Below are positions 1-9,700 of a stretch of 31,185 bases of DNA, piece after piece. Made by a program: the position numbers and the translations under genes. The DNA lies in the NCBI GenBank assembly GCA_964534765.1, contig CAZHRJ010000020.1, positions 1 through 31,185 of the forward strand, read 5' to 3'. The notes beneath the pieces are model-generated. The model had not been told where the DNA came from. It saw nothing but the letters and a program-made list of their open reading frames with translations, and did no database searches. This DNA is from CAZHRJ01 sp964534765. Its GTDB lineage: Bacteria; Lindowbacteria; 2-12-FULL-62-27. Numbering within the stretch: position 1 is the first letter of the stretch; every line of letters begins with the position of its first letter.

Positions 1-285
1 TCGGCGAAGACCTACGACATCGAGGTCTGGCTGCCGGGACAGAACGCCTACCGGGAAATCTCCTCCTGCTCCACATTCACCGACTTTCAGGCCAGGCGCG
101 CGATGATCCGGTACCGCGGCAAAGACACGGTCGCCCTGGTCCACACGTTGAACGGATCCGCTCTGGCGGTCGGCAGGACCCTTGTGGCGATTCTGGAGAA
201 TTTTCAGGATGTCGAAGGAAGCGTATCCATTCCGGAGGCTCTGCTGCCGTACATGGGCGGGATCACGCGCCTGAGCGTTTCATGA
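1..285 (+). CDS. serS: Seryl-tRNA synthetase, C-terminal part (5' truncated by window edge)
   Basis: Reading frame 1 is open from the first base and ends at TGA 283-285, giving the last 94 residues of a class II aminoacyl-tRNA synthetase that charges tRNA-Ser in the cytoplasm. Visible SerS signatures are a WLPGQNAYREISSCS-type stretch, the DFQARR segment, and class II motif 3 (NGSALAVGRTLVAILEN) with its ATP-binding arginine, followed by the usual short tail (PEALLPYMGG). The N-terminal coiled-coil arm and motifs 1 and 2 lie outside the window. The stop overlaps the next start (ATGA at 282-285), so the downstream histidine kinase is probably translationally coupled to it. Identification is from recognised motifs, not alignment. 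Confidence 0.93.
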   Translation, partial: SAKTYDIEVWLPGQNAYREISSCSTFTDFQARRAMIRYRGKDTVALVHTLNGSALAVGRTLVAILENFQDVEGSVSIPEALLPYMGGITRLSVS

Positions 286-1856
286 CGCCCAAACTTCTCT
301 CGCGGCTGCCCGGCATCAAGTGGATCAGCATCATTGCTCTCATTGTGCTCGTTGTGGCGGGCGGCTGGCTCATCTCGCCTTACAATTCGTTCTGGTTTTT
401 TCTCAAGGAGAATCTGGGCCAGGTCTCCGGCTACGCGCTTTTGGTTGTCACCATTCTCTATGTCTCTTTTTCCCTTATCGAATATTTTGTCGAGAAGAAC
501 GTCCGGCTCAACCGATGGCTGGAGGAGGTCTATCGGATCACGCGGGATGTTCAGGTGGAGGAGGATGAGGAATCGTTGATGAAGCACGGGATGACCGACA
601 TTCTGGACACATTCGAGTTTGACCGGGCGGTTTTTTTCATGGCCGGCGACGCGGCGCTCCCGGACGACAAATTGCGGGTGGCCGCCGTCCAGGGATTTCC
701 GATCGAGACTTTTTCCCGGATATCGCTGGACTTGAAGCGGGATTCGATCATCTGCCAGTCGATCCGGGAAGGAACGCCGAAAGTCTACGAGACGATCGGC
801 GAGGCGGCATTTGACCGCAATGTTCTGCTGGGAGAGGACGGTTCCGAGCCGCCCGAGCGGTTTGCCGTCGTTCCGATGCACCAGGCAGGCCGGATCACCG
901 GCGTTCTGTACGTCGACCGGGTCCGCAAACACCGGCGCCAGATCCCGATCGGCTCGGAGGAGGTCCGGCTCCTCGGCACCTACATGGACCAGGTATCGGT
1001 CGTGCTTCAGCGCCTGCGGCTGCTCAACCGGGAAAAGGAATTGTCCAAAACCCTGACGCTCCGGGTCGAGGAGGCGCTGGAGAGGGAGCGCAAGCTCGAG
1101 GAAAAACTTCGTCTGTCGGAAACTCTGGCCGCGCTGGGAGAAATGGCGGCCAGCCTGACGCACGAAATCAAAAATCCTCTTGGCGGACTCGACATGTACG
1201 CCCGGCTCCTTCAGCGCGATATGGCATCAGACGCAATTCCCGAACAGGAAAAAAAGGACCTGGTGAGCAAGATCATCGACGGCGTGAAGACCCTCGACAC
1301 CGTCGTCGGAAACCTCCTCGGGTACGCCCGGGTCGCGCGGGGGGAGATGAACGAGCGGATCTTTCTGGCCGACGTCATCGACTCTGCGGCGGATTTTGCG
1401 ACGCCGGAGATTGAGCGGATGCAAATCCGCCACGACATCGACGCGCCCAATCATATTCAGGTCATGGGGAATTTCGACCAGCTCCGCCAGGTGTTTCTCA
1501 ACCTTCTGCTCAACGCCGTCCAGGCCATGCATGAAACCGGCGGAATCCTGACGGTCCGGGTCATCTGCAAGGAATCCAAATCCGGATCGGAAATCCGCCG
1601 GTGGGCGGTTACGGAAATCACCGACACGGGTGTCGGCATGACGGAGGAGCAGAAAAGCCGCATTTTTGAGGATTTCTACACCACGCGCGAGAAGGGAACT
1701 GGGCTTGGGCTGGCCATTTCCCGAAAAATCGTCAAAGTCCACGGTGGCGAGATCACTTTTGAAAGCGAATGGAAAAAGGGCAGCACATTCCGGATTTATC
1801 TGCCGCTCGCCCAGCCCCTGCCGGCAGCGGCCGCCGGCGCGCAGGGGAAGGGCTAG
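282..1856 (+). CDS. Membrane GAF-domain sensor histidine kinase
   Basis: A 524-residue sensor kinase. Two hydrophobic segments (about residues 12-32 and 48-68) anchor it in the inner membrane with almost no periplasmic loop, so the signal is probably sensed in the membrane or cytoplasm. A GAF-like domain spans about 95-245 and a coiled-coil stretch about 245-285. The HisKA box has phospho-acceptor H294 in SLTHEIKNPL. The ATPase domain shows the N box (N411, LNLLLNAVQAM), G1 (DTGVGM, 448-453) and G2 (GTGLGLAI, 472-479). The HEIKNPL motif and compact kinase core are typical of NtrB-class kinases that pair with sigma-54 activators, and the next gene encodes one. ATG 282 overlaps the serS stop. 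PrsK of exosortase systems has a related architecture, but no exosortase gene is seen here. Confidence 0.93.
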   Translation: MTPKLLSRLPGIKWISIIALIVLVVAGGWLISPYNSFWFFLKENLGQVSGYALLVVTILYVSFSLIEYFVEKNVRLNRWLEEVYRITRDVQVEEDEESLMKHGMTDILDTFEFDRAVFFMAGDAALPDDKLRVAAVQGFPIETFSRISLDLKRDSIICQSIREGTPKVYETIGEAAFDRNVLLGEDGSEPPERFAVVPMHQAGRITGVLYVDRVRKHRRQIPIGSEEVRLLGTYMDQVSVVLQRLRLLNREKELSKTLTLRVEEALERERKLEEKLRLSETLAALGEMAASLTHEIKNPLGGLDMYARLLQRDMASDAIPEQEKKDLVSKIIDGVKTLDTVVGNLLGYARVARGEMNERIFLADVIDSAADFATPEIERMQIRHDIDAPNHIQVMGNFDQLRQVFLNLLLNAVQAMHETGGILTVRVICKESKSGSEIRRWAVTEITDTGVGMTEEQKSRIFEDFYTTREKGTGLGLAISRKIVKVHGGEITFESEWKKGSTFRIYLPLAQPLPAAAAGAQGKG

Positions 1857-1868
1857 GGGGAAGCAATC

Positions 1869-3263
1869 ATGGTGCCGATCATTCTTGTGGTGGACGACGA
1901 CCGAATGATGCGGGATTCCGTCGCCAAGACCATGGAGCGCAAGGCTTACACGGTCCTGCAAGCGCCGGATGCCGCGACGGCGCTGGGCATTCTGGCCGAG
2001 CGGGAAGTCGACGTGGTGATATCGGACATCCGGATGCCCGGTCTGTCGGGTCATGACCTGCTGCGTGAGGTCAAACGAAGAAATCCGGAGACGGAGGTTG
2101 TCCTCCTGACCGCGTTTGCCACCGTCGAATCGGCGCTTCAGGCCATGAAGGACGGCGCCTTCGATTACATCACCAAACCGATTCCGGGCGGCCCCGATGC
2201 GGTGGAGATCGTGGTGTCGAAAGCTCTTGAGCGAAAGGATCTGCGCCAGGCAAACCGCCGGCTCAGCGAGGAGCTGTCAGAAAAATACGGATTCGAATCC
2301 ATTGTCGGGAAAAGTCCCATCATGCAGCGGATTTTCCACATCCTTCAAGAGGTCGCCGGCACCGACGTCACGGTGCTCATCACGGGTGAGAGCGGGACCG
2401 GCAAGGAGCTGGCGGCCCGCGCCGTGCATTTTCGTTCCCTTCGGAAGGACATGCCCTTTGTCGTTGTCGACTGCGGCAGTATTCCCGGCACGCTCCTCGA
2501 AAGCGAACTATTTGGATTTGAGCGCGGGGCCTTTACCGGCGCGGTGCGCAGCCACCGGGGGAAATTCGAATCCGCGGACGGCGGGACGGTGTTTCTGGAC
2601 GAGATCGGAAATATGGACGCGACCCTTCAGGCCAAACTCCTCCGGTTTCTGCAGGAACGGACGTTCAGCCGGCTCGGCGATGAGAAGGAAACCCACGTGG
2701 ACGTCCGGGTCATCGCCGCCACCAACCTCGAACTGTCCGCAATGGTCAAGGAAGGAAAATTTCGAGAGGACCTGTTTTTCCGCCTGAGCGTCGTTCCCAT
2801 CCGAATGCCGGCCCTGCGCGACCGCCGGGACGACATACCCATCCTGGTGTCCAATATCGCGCTGCGAAGTTTTAAGGAATTAAATGTTCAGCAAAAACCG
2901 TTTGCCGACCAGGCCATCCGGCGGTTTCTCGAATACTCCTGGCCGGGCAACGTGAGGGAACTGGAAAACGCGATCAAATACGCGATCGCGCTCTCCCAGA
3001 AGGCGGCCGAAATCGATGTTTCCCATCTGCCTCTTTCCCTTCAGGAGATCCATCCGGCGGCGTCAACGGCGCTGACGGCGGGGACGGACCCTCACCTGTC
3101 ATTGGATGAGATCGAAAAGCGGCACATCCTGACCGTCCTGAATTCCGAAAAATGGAACATCAGCCGGGCGGCCGCGGTGCTGGGAATCAATCGGACGACG
3201 CTGTATAAAAAAATGGAGAAATATGGGTTTGACGCCGGCGGCGCGGGGGAGACTCCCGGATGA
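1869..3263 (+). CDS. Sigma-54-dependent response regulator, NtrC family
   Basis: A 464-residue transcription activator, very likely the partner of the kinase just upstream (12-bp gap, with AGGGGGAAG as Shine-Dalgarno sequence). The receiver domain (about 1-120) keeps all key residues: acidic D9-D11, phospho-acceptor D53 in SDIRMPG, T81 and K103. The AAA+ domain (about 143-370) has Walker A GESGTGKE (173-180), an intact GAFTGA loop (220-225) that contacts sigma-54, and Walker B VFLDEIG (241-247). A Fis-type helix-turn-helix closes the protein (NISRAAAVLGINRTTLYKKM). Because GAFTGA is intact, it should activate sigma-54 promoters. I found no convincing -24/-12 promoter in the window, so its targets are unknown. 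Confidence 0.95.
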   Translation: MVPIILVVDDDRMMRDSVAKTMERKAYTVLQAPDAATALGILAEREVDVVISDIRMPGLSGHDLLREVKRRNPETEVVLLTAFATVESALQAMKDGAFDYITKPIPGGPDAVEIVVSKALERKDLRQANRRLSEELSEKYGFESIVGKSPIMQRIFHILQEVAGTDVTVLITGESGTGKELAARAVHFRSLRKDMPFVVVDCGSIPGTLLESELFGFERGAFTGAVRSHRGKFESADGGTVFLDEIGNMDATLQAKLLRFLQERTFSRLGDEKETHVDVRVIAATNLELSAMVKEGKFREDLFFRLSVVPIRMPALRDRRDDIPILVSNIALRSFKELNVQQKPFADQAIRRFLEYSWPGNVRELENAIKYAIALSQKAAEIDVSHLPLSLQEIHPAASTALTAGTDPHLSLDEIEKRHILTVLNSEKWNISRAAAVLGINRTTLYKKMEKYGFDAGGAGETPG

Positions 3264-3901
3264 GACGGGGGTTTTGGATGGGTGTCATCGCGGCCAGCGG
3301 GTTCTGGTTGATCATTTTTTCCCTGCCCATTCTGATTCCCGACCGCGTCAGTCGCGCGATTTTTTCATATCTGGACATATCCAATCCGCCGCGGCCGGCC
3401 GATTATCTTCTGGTGCCGTCCGGAAACCTGTTCCACCGTCTTCCGGCGGCGATCACGCTGCTGAGCGAACATTTCGGCGATACGCTGATTTTGACGGTGA
3501 CCGAACCCTCCCGGTGGCGGAAGGAGGCGCGGCAATACACGGATGAGGACATCACCGAGGGTCCGATGGTCCTGCGGCTTTTGCGGTCGCGCGGGGTGGG
3601 GGACACACAAGTTATTTTTCTGGGAGAATCGAGAAGCACGTGGCAGGACGCGGAGATGTTTTCGGAGTTTTTGTCCCGCCGGCCCACCGCGCGGGCTCTG
3701 GCCATATCCGACGGATATCACCTGCGCCGGCTGCGTTTCTCCATCCACCGGGTCGATCCCATGGTCAGCGGACGCATCGGATTTGTCTCCTCGTCGTCTT
3801 ACGCGGACTTCGCCAAACGCGGCGGCGAACCCTCGGACCTGTATCAGGTGATTTTCAAGGAATGGATCAAACTGGTATTTTACGCCCTCGGACGCGCCTA
3901 G
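3260..3901 (+). CDS. DUF218 (YdcF/ElyC/SanA-like) membrane-anchored protein
   Basis: A 213-residue protein with one N-terminal hydrophobic segment (about residues 8-28) followed by a DUF218-like domain. Recognisable features are the opening DYLLVPSGN, the central LGESRSTWQDAEMF, which matches the family's E-x-S-x-x-T-x-x-N/D-A motif, and AISDGYHLRRLRF near the C-terminus. Family members are linked to envelope and peptidoglycan-precursor homeostasis (ElyC, SanA), but the biochemical reaction is unclear, so none is assigned. ATG 3260 overlaps the stop of the response regulator (ATGA), making a three-gene kinase-regulator-DUF218 unit. The next gene is convergent, with only 32 bp between stops. 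Confidence 0.82.
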   Translation: MRRGFWMGVIAASGFWLIIFSLPILIPDRVSRAIFSYLDISNPPRPADYLLVPSGNLFHRLPAAITLLSEHFGDTLILTVTEPSRWRKEARQYTDEDITEGPMVLRLLRSRGVGDTQVIFLGESRSTWQDAEMFSEFLSRRPTARALAISDGYHLRRLRFSIHRVDPMVSGRIGFVSSSSYADFAKRGGEPSDLYQVIFKEWIKLVFYALGRA

Positions 3902-3917
3902 ACCATGGAGGGTTTGT

Positions 3918-3933
3918 GCCGCGATTCGGCGGC
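3918..3933. terminator. Small hairpin between convergent genes, possible weak terminator
   Basis: GCCGC-GATTCG-GCGGC forms a 5-bp stem with a 6-nt loop in the 32-bp gap between the DUF218 stop and the CPBP protease stop. Neither side carries a T-run, so an intrinsic terminator is not established. Confidence 0.25.
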
Positions 3934-4854
3934 CTAGAATAAAAACGGCCCCACCAAAATCAACGCGTTAAACGCGGCATGGGCGGCCAGTCCCGACCAG
4001 AGGGTGCCGGTGGATTCGTAGAGTCGGCACATGAGAAGGCTTCCCAGGAATTGGCCCAATTGAACGGGCCCGGCTGTTTCATGGCCGGCGGCGAACAGGA
4101 AGGAGGTTGACAGATTCGCGAGAATTTCGGGCCAGCGGGCGCGCAAAAAACGGTACAAAAATCCCCGAAACAAAATCTCCTCGAAAAAGGGCAGGACCAA
4201 AACACTCAACCACAGGTTCGCGGCGCTGGTCGGAACAGGAATGGTCAATTCGTAGACCAGAGCACCGGGGCCCGCCTGAATGAGCAGGATCAGGATGAGC
4301 GGCATAAGAACGGGAAGATAGAGAAACGCCGCGCCAATTCCCCTGGCCGCGTCCGGAACAATCCGGTGAAGTGACAGGCCCAGTTCCGCGGCGCCAATTT
4401 CCCGGTACCGCGCGACGATCACGATCCAGACGCAGATGACCAGCTCTTTCACGAATAATATCCCGCGCGGCACTTCAGGGGACTCAACCGGGATGGATTC
4501 GATAAAGACAATCACGCCAACAATTACCCATATCAGATCCCACCAGGTCCAGCGCGGATCAAGTGACAACTGGTGGGCGCCGAGCAATCGGGAGAGAAGA
4601 AACAGAGAGACCAGGGCGTATCCCGCCACGATGCTGTACAGGATGTTTCTGCGGGTTTCCGTGTCAAAAAAGGCCTTGCGGGTCAGATGGTCAAGTCCAT
4701 AGGATCGCGGAGAAAGCGTCCGTGTGGGTTCACCCTGCTTTGTCCAGGAAACCGGCAGGACTTCGCGGGCTGCCTGAACCGCGGACGCGCCGAATTTCCA
4801 TAGTCCCAGGGCCAGGATGATGCACAGAACCGCCAGACAAAAAAACTTTTTCAT
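3934..4854 (-). CDS. CPBP-family intramembrane metalloprotease
   Basis: A 306-residue polytopic inner-membrane protein of the CPBP (CAAX protease and bacteriocin-processing, Rce1/Abi) family. The three diagnostic motifs are present: EEILFRG with E225-E226 and R230, a histidine in FLFAAGHE (H258), and AHAAFN with H292 and N296. These residues form the glutamate/histidine active site in Rce1-type proteases. An N-terminal hydrophobic segment (about 4-20) precedes a roughly 45-residue polar stretch, then several membrane helices. ATG 4854 overlaps the asnB stop (ATGA), so it is the last gene of the gspD-asnB transcription unit. The substrate is unknown. Some CPBP proteins confer immunity or process peptides, but nothing here picks between roles. 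Confidence 0.88.
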   Translation of the reverse strand: MKKFFCLAVLCIILALGLWKFGASAVQAAREVLPVSWTKQGEPTRTLSPRSYGLDHLTRKAFFDTETRRNILYSIVAGYALVSLFLLSRLLGAHQLSLDPRWTWWDLIWVIVGVIVFIESIPVESPEVPRGILFVKELVICVWIVIVARYREIGAAELGLSLHRIVPDAARGIGAAFLYLPVLMPLILILLIQAGPGALVYELTIPVPTSAANLWLSVLVLPFFEEILFRGFLYRFLRARWPEILANLSTSFLFAAGHETAGPVQLGQFLGSLLMCRLYESTGTLWSGLAAHAAFNALILVGPFLF

Positions 4855-6764
4855 GCGGAGGCCGCGGGACTAACGGACCGCGGGGCGAGCCAGGCGTCGC
4901 GCCATAATTGAAAAGCCAGGAGCGCCCAGAGTTCCTTGCGGCGGTCCCGCCGGCCCGAGCAGTGTTCATCGTAGAGCGACCGAACGACGGCGGAATCGAT
5001 CAGGCCGCTCTGCCCGCCGGACGAACCCGACCAGTGATCCATAAACAGGGGTTTGAGATCGCTCTTGAGCCAGGCCGACACCGGCACGGCAAATCCCTTC
5101 TTGGGCCTGTCGATCACCGTGTCCGGCAGTTTCCCGCGAAGGATCGACTTGAAAAAGGCCTTCGTTCTGAATTGCCTAAACTGGATCGATCGGGGCAATC
5201 GCGCGGCGTATTCCATCACGAGTTGATCCAGGAGCGGCGCGCGCATCTCCAGCGAGTGCATCATGCTTGCCCGGTCGACTTTCACCAGGACATCGTCCTG
5301 CAGATAAAACCGGAAATCACTGTACAGAACCGGCTCAAAGTGGCTGTCGAAAGGTCCGTTGGCCAGAATCTCCCGGGTCATCGGCGCGTATACCCCATTT
5401 CCAGGGGCGGCCGACCGCGGCGGGCCCAACAGCCGGTTCAGGGTTTCCGGATCACAGGGGCCGCGCCAGAGGAAATGGCGCCGGATGGGATCAGCCTCAA
5501 GGCCGCGGGAGAATCGTTCCAGTTTGAACGGCCAGCTCATGTATCTGTCGGAGGATGGAATCATGCGAGCCGCACGGCAAAAAAAGGGCGACGCCCATCG
5601 GATCGGACCCAGCGCCCACGCGACAGCCTCCGCCTGGTAGGTCGGATACCCATAGAACAACTCGTCTCCGCCGTCCCCGCCGAGCGCGACCGTGACATGC
5701 TTGACGGTATTCTCACAAAGCAGCGCCGTCGGCAGAATGGATGGGTCGGCAAGCGGCTCGTCCAGATACCTGAAAACGGATTCGATCCGCGACACCGCAT
5801 CATTCACCGTAAACGAAAACTCCGTGTGATCCGTCCCCAGCCGGTCGGCCACCAGTCGCGCGTAGGCCGATTCGTCATAGGAGGCCTCCTCAAACCGGAT
5901 CGAAAATGTCCGTACACGCCGGGTGGCGTTTTCCTGGGCGAAAAAGGCGACACAGGAGGAATCAATCCCTCCGGACAGGAGCACCCCCACCGGCACGTCC
6001 GCCACCAGCCGCCGCCGCGTCGCCTGCCGGATGCGGTCGGTCAATTCCTTCTCCGCTTCCACTTCGTCGCACGCCAGTTTCGGAACAAACCTCAGACGCC
6101 AGTAGGGCTCCTCCCGCGCGGTGCGGCCATCAAAAATCATGTAGTGCCCGGACCGCAATTTTTGAAATTCGCTGTAAATGGTGTTCGGGGAGGGAATATA
6201 ATCCAGGCTCAAAAAAAGCCGGACGCTTTCCTCGTCCATGGTCCGGGAGAGTTCCGGGACCGTCGCGAAGGATTTGAGTTCTGAGGCGAAGGCGAAGAGG
6301 CCGTTTTGAAGCGTATAATAGAGCGGCTTTTTTCCCGCACGGTCGCGCGCCAGAAGGATACTTTGCCGGTTGAGGTCCAGAATGGCGAACGCAAACATCC
6401 CATTCAACCGGCTGAGGCACGCGGCGCCTTCCTCCTGGTACGCGTGCAATATCACTTCCGTGTCTGTTTGGGTCCGAAACCGGTACCCGCGGCTTTCGAG
6501 CCAGTCGCGAAGAGGCTGGAAATTATAGATTTCCCCGTTGAAGACAATCATCTTCCGGCCATCAACCGTCTCCGCGGGCTGGCGGCCGGCGGCGGACAAA
6601 TCAAGAATCGACAGCCGCCGGTGTCCCAGATGCCATGGACCGGCATGAAACTCGCCGCTGTCATTCGGACCGCGCAGGCGGAGGGCCTGGGTCATGCGAT
6701 GAAGCCGGTCCTGGGGATCCCGGACACGGCGTTCAGAATCAAAAAAACCGGCAATGCCGCACAT
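4851..6764 (-). CDS. asnB: Asparagine synthetase (glutamine-hydrolysing), AsnB type
   Basis: A 637-residue class II glutamine amidotransferase fused to an AsnB synthetase domain. It begins MCGIAGFFD, so Cys2 is the N-terminal nucleophile after Met removal. RGPNDSG, LGHRRLSILDL and VFNGEIYNF complete the glutaminase site. The PP-loop SGGIDSS (264-270) binds ATP, and later motifs include GGDGGDELFYGYPTY. Family chemistry is ATP-dependent amidation of aspartate or another carboxylate. Homologues in polysaccharide or exosortase clusters amidate other substrates, so true asparagine synthesis is inferred only. It starts 21 bp after the gspD stop and overlaps the CPBP gene, an odd place for a housekeeping enzyme that might point to amidation of an envelope component. 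Confidence 0.93.
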   Translation of the reverse strand: MCGIAGFFDSERRVRDPQDRLHRMTQALRLRGPNDSGEFHAGPWHLGHRRLSILDLSAAGRQPAETVDGRKMIVFNGEIYNFQPLRDWLESRGYRFRTQTDTEVILHAYQEEGAACLSRLNGMFAFAILDLNRQSILLARDRAGKKPLYYTLQNGLFAFASELKSFATVPELSRTMDEESVRLFLSLDYIPSPNTIYSEFQKLRSGHYMIFDGRTAREEPYWRLRFVPKLACDEVEAEKELTDRIRQATRRRLVADVPVGVLLSGGIDSSCVAFFAQENATRRVRTFSIRFEEASYDESAYARLVADRLGTDHTEFSFTVNDAVSRIESVFRYLDEPLADPSILPTALLCENTVKHVTVALGGDGGDELFYGYPTYQAEAVAWALGPIRWASPFFCRAARMIPSSDRYMSWPFKLERFSRGLEADPIRRHFLWRGPCDPETLNRLLGPPRSAAPGNGVYAPMTREILANGPFDSHFEPVLYSDFRFYLQDDVLVKVDRASMMHSLEMRAPLLDQLVMEYAARLPRSIQFRQFRTKAFFKSILRGKLPDTVIDRPKKGFAVPVSAWLKSDLKPLFMDHWSGSSGGQSGLIDSAVVRSLYDEHCSGRRDRRKELWALLAFQLWRDAWLAPRSVSPAASA

Positions 6765-6785
6765 GCGGGGACGAGAAAGGAGCGG

Positions 6786-9700
6786 TTACTTAAGAATGAA
6801 TTCCCGGATGAAATTCGTCCGGGACGGCGTGTCAGGATCCAGTCGGACAGGCTCAAAACCCGCTTTTTCCGACGTCCTCTTCTGCGCCTCGATCGCCGCC
6901 GCCATGTCCGACTCGGTCTCGATGACATTCGGCGAAATAAAAATGATTAACTCCGACCGGATCTCCGCATCTTTGACTTTTCGAAACGCCGCGCCGATCA
7001 ACGGAATCCGGCCCAGGATCGGAACCTCGCTTGTCTGTTTCGTCCGGTCGGTCCGGATGAGTCCGCCGAGGACCACCGTCTGGCCGTCGCCGAGGATGGC
7101 GCTGGTTTTGGCCTCCCGGGTCTGGAAGGTCGGATTTTCAGTCGAGGTGCTGGTGGGCCGAATCGATTTTATTTCCTGGACGATGTCGAGCGCCGTCTGT
7201 TTTTTGCGATTGATGTGGGGAGTGACTTTGAGTTTGATTCCGACATCCTTGTATTCGAACGTATTCTGCGTGACGCCGCCGGTGGTTGTCGTGGTGCCGG
7301 TTTTGACGGGCACCTGGTCTCCGATGAGAATGGACGCCTCCTGATTATTGGCGGCGAAAATGCGCGGCGTGGCCAGGACCTTGGTGTTCGTTTTGGTCAT
7401 CAGAGCGTGGATGACGCCGCTTAGTTGATTCTGATCCTTGACCACCGCCTGTTTGAGTCCCGCAAAGGCGAGATTTTCAAGGCTGGTCCCGGCGGTCCGA
7501 ATGTCGAAATCGACGTTTGATTTTTTGAGCGTCCAGTCAACGCCCAGTTGTGTCGCGTCGTCAAGCGCCACTTCCAGTATCAGCGCTTCGACCAGGACCT
7601 GGTAGGGGGCGATGTCGAGTTTCATCACGGTCTCCATCACGGCATCGTAATTCTCACGCATCGATACAATCACCAGCGAATTCGTACCCTTGTCCGCCAC
7701 GATTTTCGCGGGCTGCACGGCCGGCGCGTCATTTTTGGAAAAAATGTCCGTGAGGACAGTCACGAGCTTGGAGGCATCGGCGTTTTCAAGATAGTAAACC
7801 ACCGTACGCGGCCCGCCCTCCTCAGCCGGCCGGTCCAGAGCGGCGGAGAGGCTGGCCATGGTTTTGAGCAGCGACTGGGAGACGGATGCGATCAGGAGGG
7901 CATTGAGTCGAGCGTCGGCCTGGATCAAAATTTGATTGGAAAATGCCTCGCCGCGAGGGCCGAGCCCTCGAGCGACGATGTTTTCAAATTTGGGCGCCAA
8001 GTCCGCCGCCTGAGCGTACTTGAGGGGAATGACCTGCACCCGGAAGGCCGAGAATCCCTCATAGTCGAGCTTTTCAATCAGCGGAGAGATGACGTCATGA
8101 AACGCTCGGGAGCCGAGGACGACGATACTGTTCGTGATTCGATCCGCGCTCACCACTCCGGGCCGGCTCGGGACGCCTTCCACGGATGGCGCGACGAGTC
8201 CCTTGGCCAGAAGCGTTTCCAGAAATCCCGAGAGCTTTTCGGCGTTCGCCTGTTTCAGCGGATACACATTCAACGATTCCTCCTTGAACCCGGGGACATC
8301 GATCAGGCGGAGCACATCCCGGACCCGGTCCATCATCTGCCGGGGTCCGACGGCAAAGAGATAGACCGGCGTGGGGCCGGCGACGAGTTTTAGAGCGCCG
8401 AGTTGCTCGGGCTGAGTGGTGGCGAGCAGTTTTTGAGCCAAGGGCAGCGCTTCCGCCGCGGACAGAAACTTCAGTTTGAATGCCTCGTACTGATCCGTCC
8501 GGCCCGACTCGTCAATCAATCGGGCAATCGACGTGAGCCTCGACACATTGGACGCGGTGCCGGTGATCACGATGGAATTCTTGGACACATCCGCCTGGAG
8601 AAGTCCCTGATCACCGATCAGCGGCTGCAGCACCTGCGATACATCCTGGGCAAGCGCGTGCTGGAGCCGGATCACTTTGGTGACCGGCCGGTCGGTCTTC
8701 GGAGCTTGCTCATCCGGAGGATAGAGGTCGAGACCCCGCGAATAACTTTTTTGCGCCGGGAGAATCTTGAGGACGGTTCCTGATCGAACCAGCGCGAAGG
8801 ACTTCATTTCGAGAATCGATTCCAGCAAATGCAGGGCATCGATCGGCCGCAGGGGACGCGGATTGATCACCGTGATTTTTCCCTGAACCTCCTCATCCTT
8901 GATAAACGTCAAACCCAATTCTTCAGACAGGCTGTTTAGCACATCGTCTATTTCCGCATCCCGATAATTCATCAGGACAACGCTGTCCGACTTTTCCAGC
9001 AGCATCTCCATCTTCACCGATTCCCTGACAGATTCCTCAGGCGCGGACCCGGATTCCTCCGGCGCGCGGGAACCGGGCCGAGGGGCCGGCTGGACGGGCC
9101 GGCCGTCGGGAGCATCAATACCGGCCGGATCAACCGCTCCGGGGCTCAGAGTGCGGCCTGCGCCCGCGTCTCCGACGCCGGCCGGCGACTCCAAATCGGT
9201 CCGCGAGGGCTCCGGCGGCGGCAGCTCCGGCGCGCCCGGCGGCGGCTTGACGTCTATCGTGACACCGCTGGACGCCAGGCGTCCGGTGCTGAGACGCGCG
9301 AAATCCAAAAGTCCCGTGAAAATGCGTTTCTCCCGCGCCTCGTATTCATAGAGGGTCTGTGCCTGATGAATCGCGCTGATCGCCCGGTCATACTGGCCCG
9401 AATCGATCAGAGCCGACGCCAGCCACAGATAGGCGTCTTTGGAGAGTTCGTGGGTTGGATAGGACTGAACAAACTGGGAATAGACCGCGACGGCGCGTTC
9501 CGGATTTCGGATGCTGACCCGATAGAATTGCCCGAGCCGAAAGAGGGCGGCGGGCACGTACCGGGAATCGGGATATTTCTGTCTCAGCGCCTCCACGGCA
9601 CGCCAGGGAGATTCGGTGTCCGTATCGGAAAACGCCGTGAGCGCCAGAAGATATTCGGCGTAGTCTGAATTCTGACGAAGTCCTTCTCCTTCGAGATAGG

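Noticed and set aside
204..1163. Long minus-strand open frame opposite the histidine kinase
   Set aside because: It mirrors the codon structure of the plus-strand kinase, with Arg/Pro-rich content, no domain and no ribosome site.
4908..6284. Long plus-strand open frame of 458 codons inside asnB
   Set aside because: asnB on the minus strand is a clear full-length family member. The antisense frame has no recognisable motif and comes from high GC.
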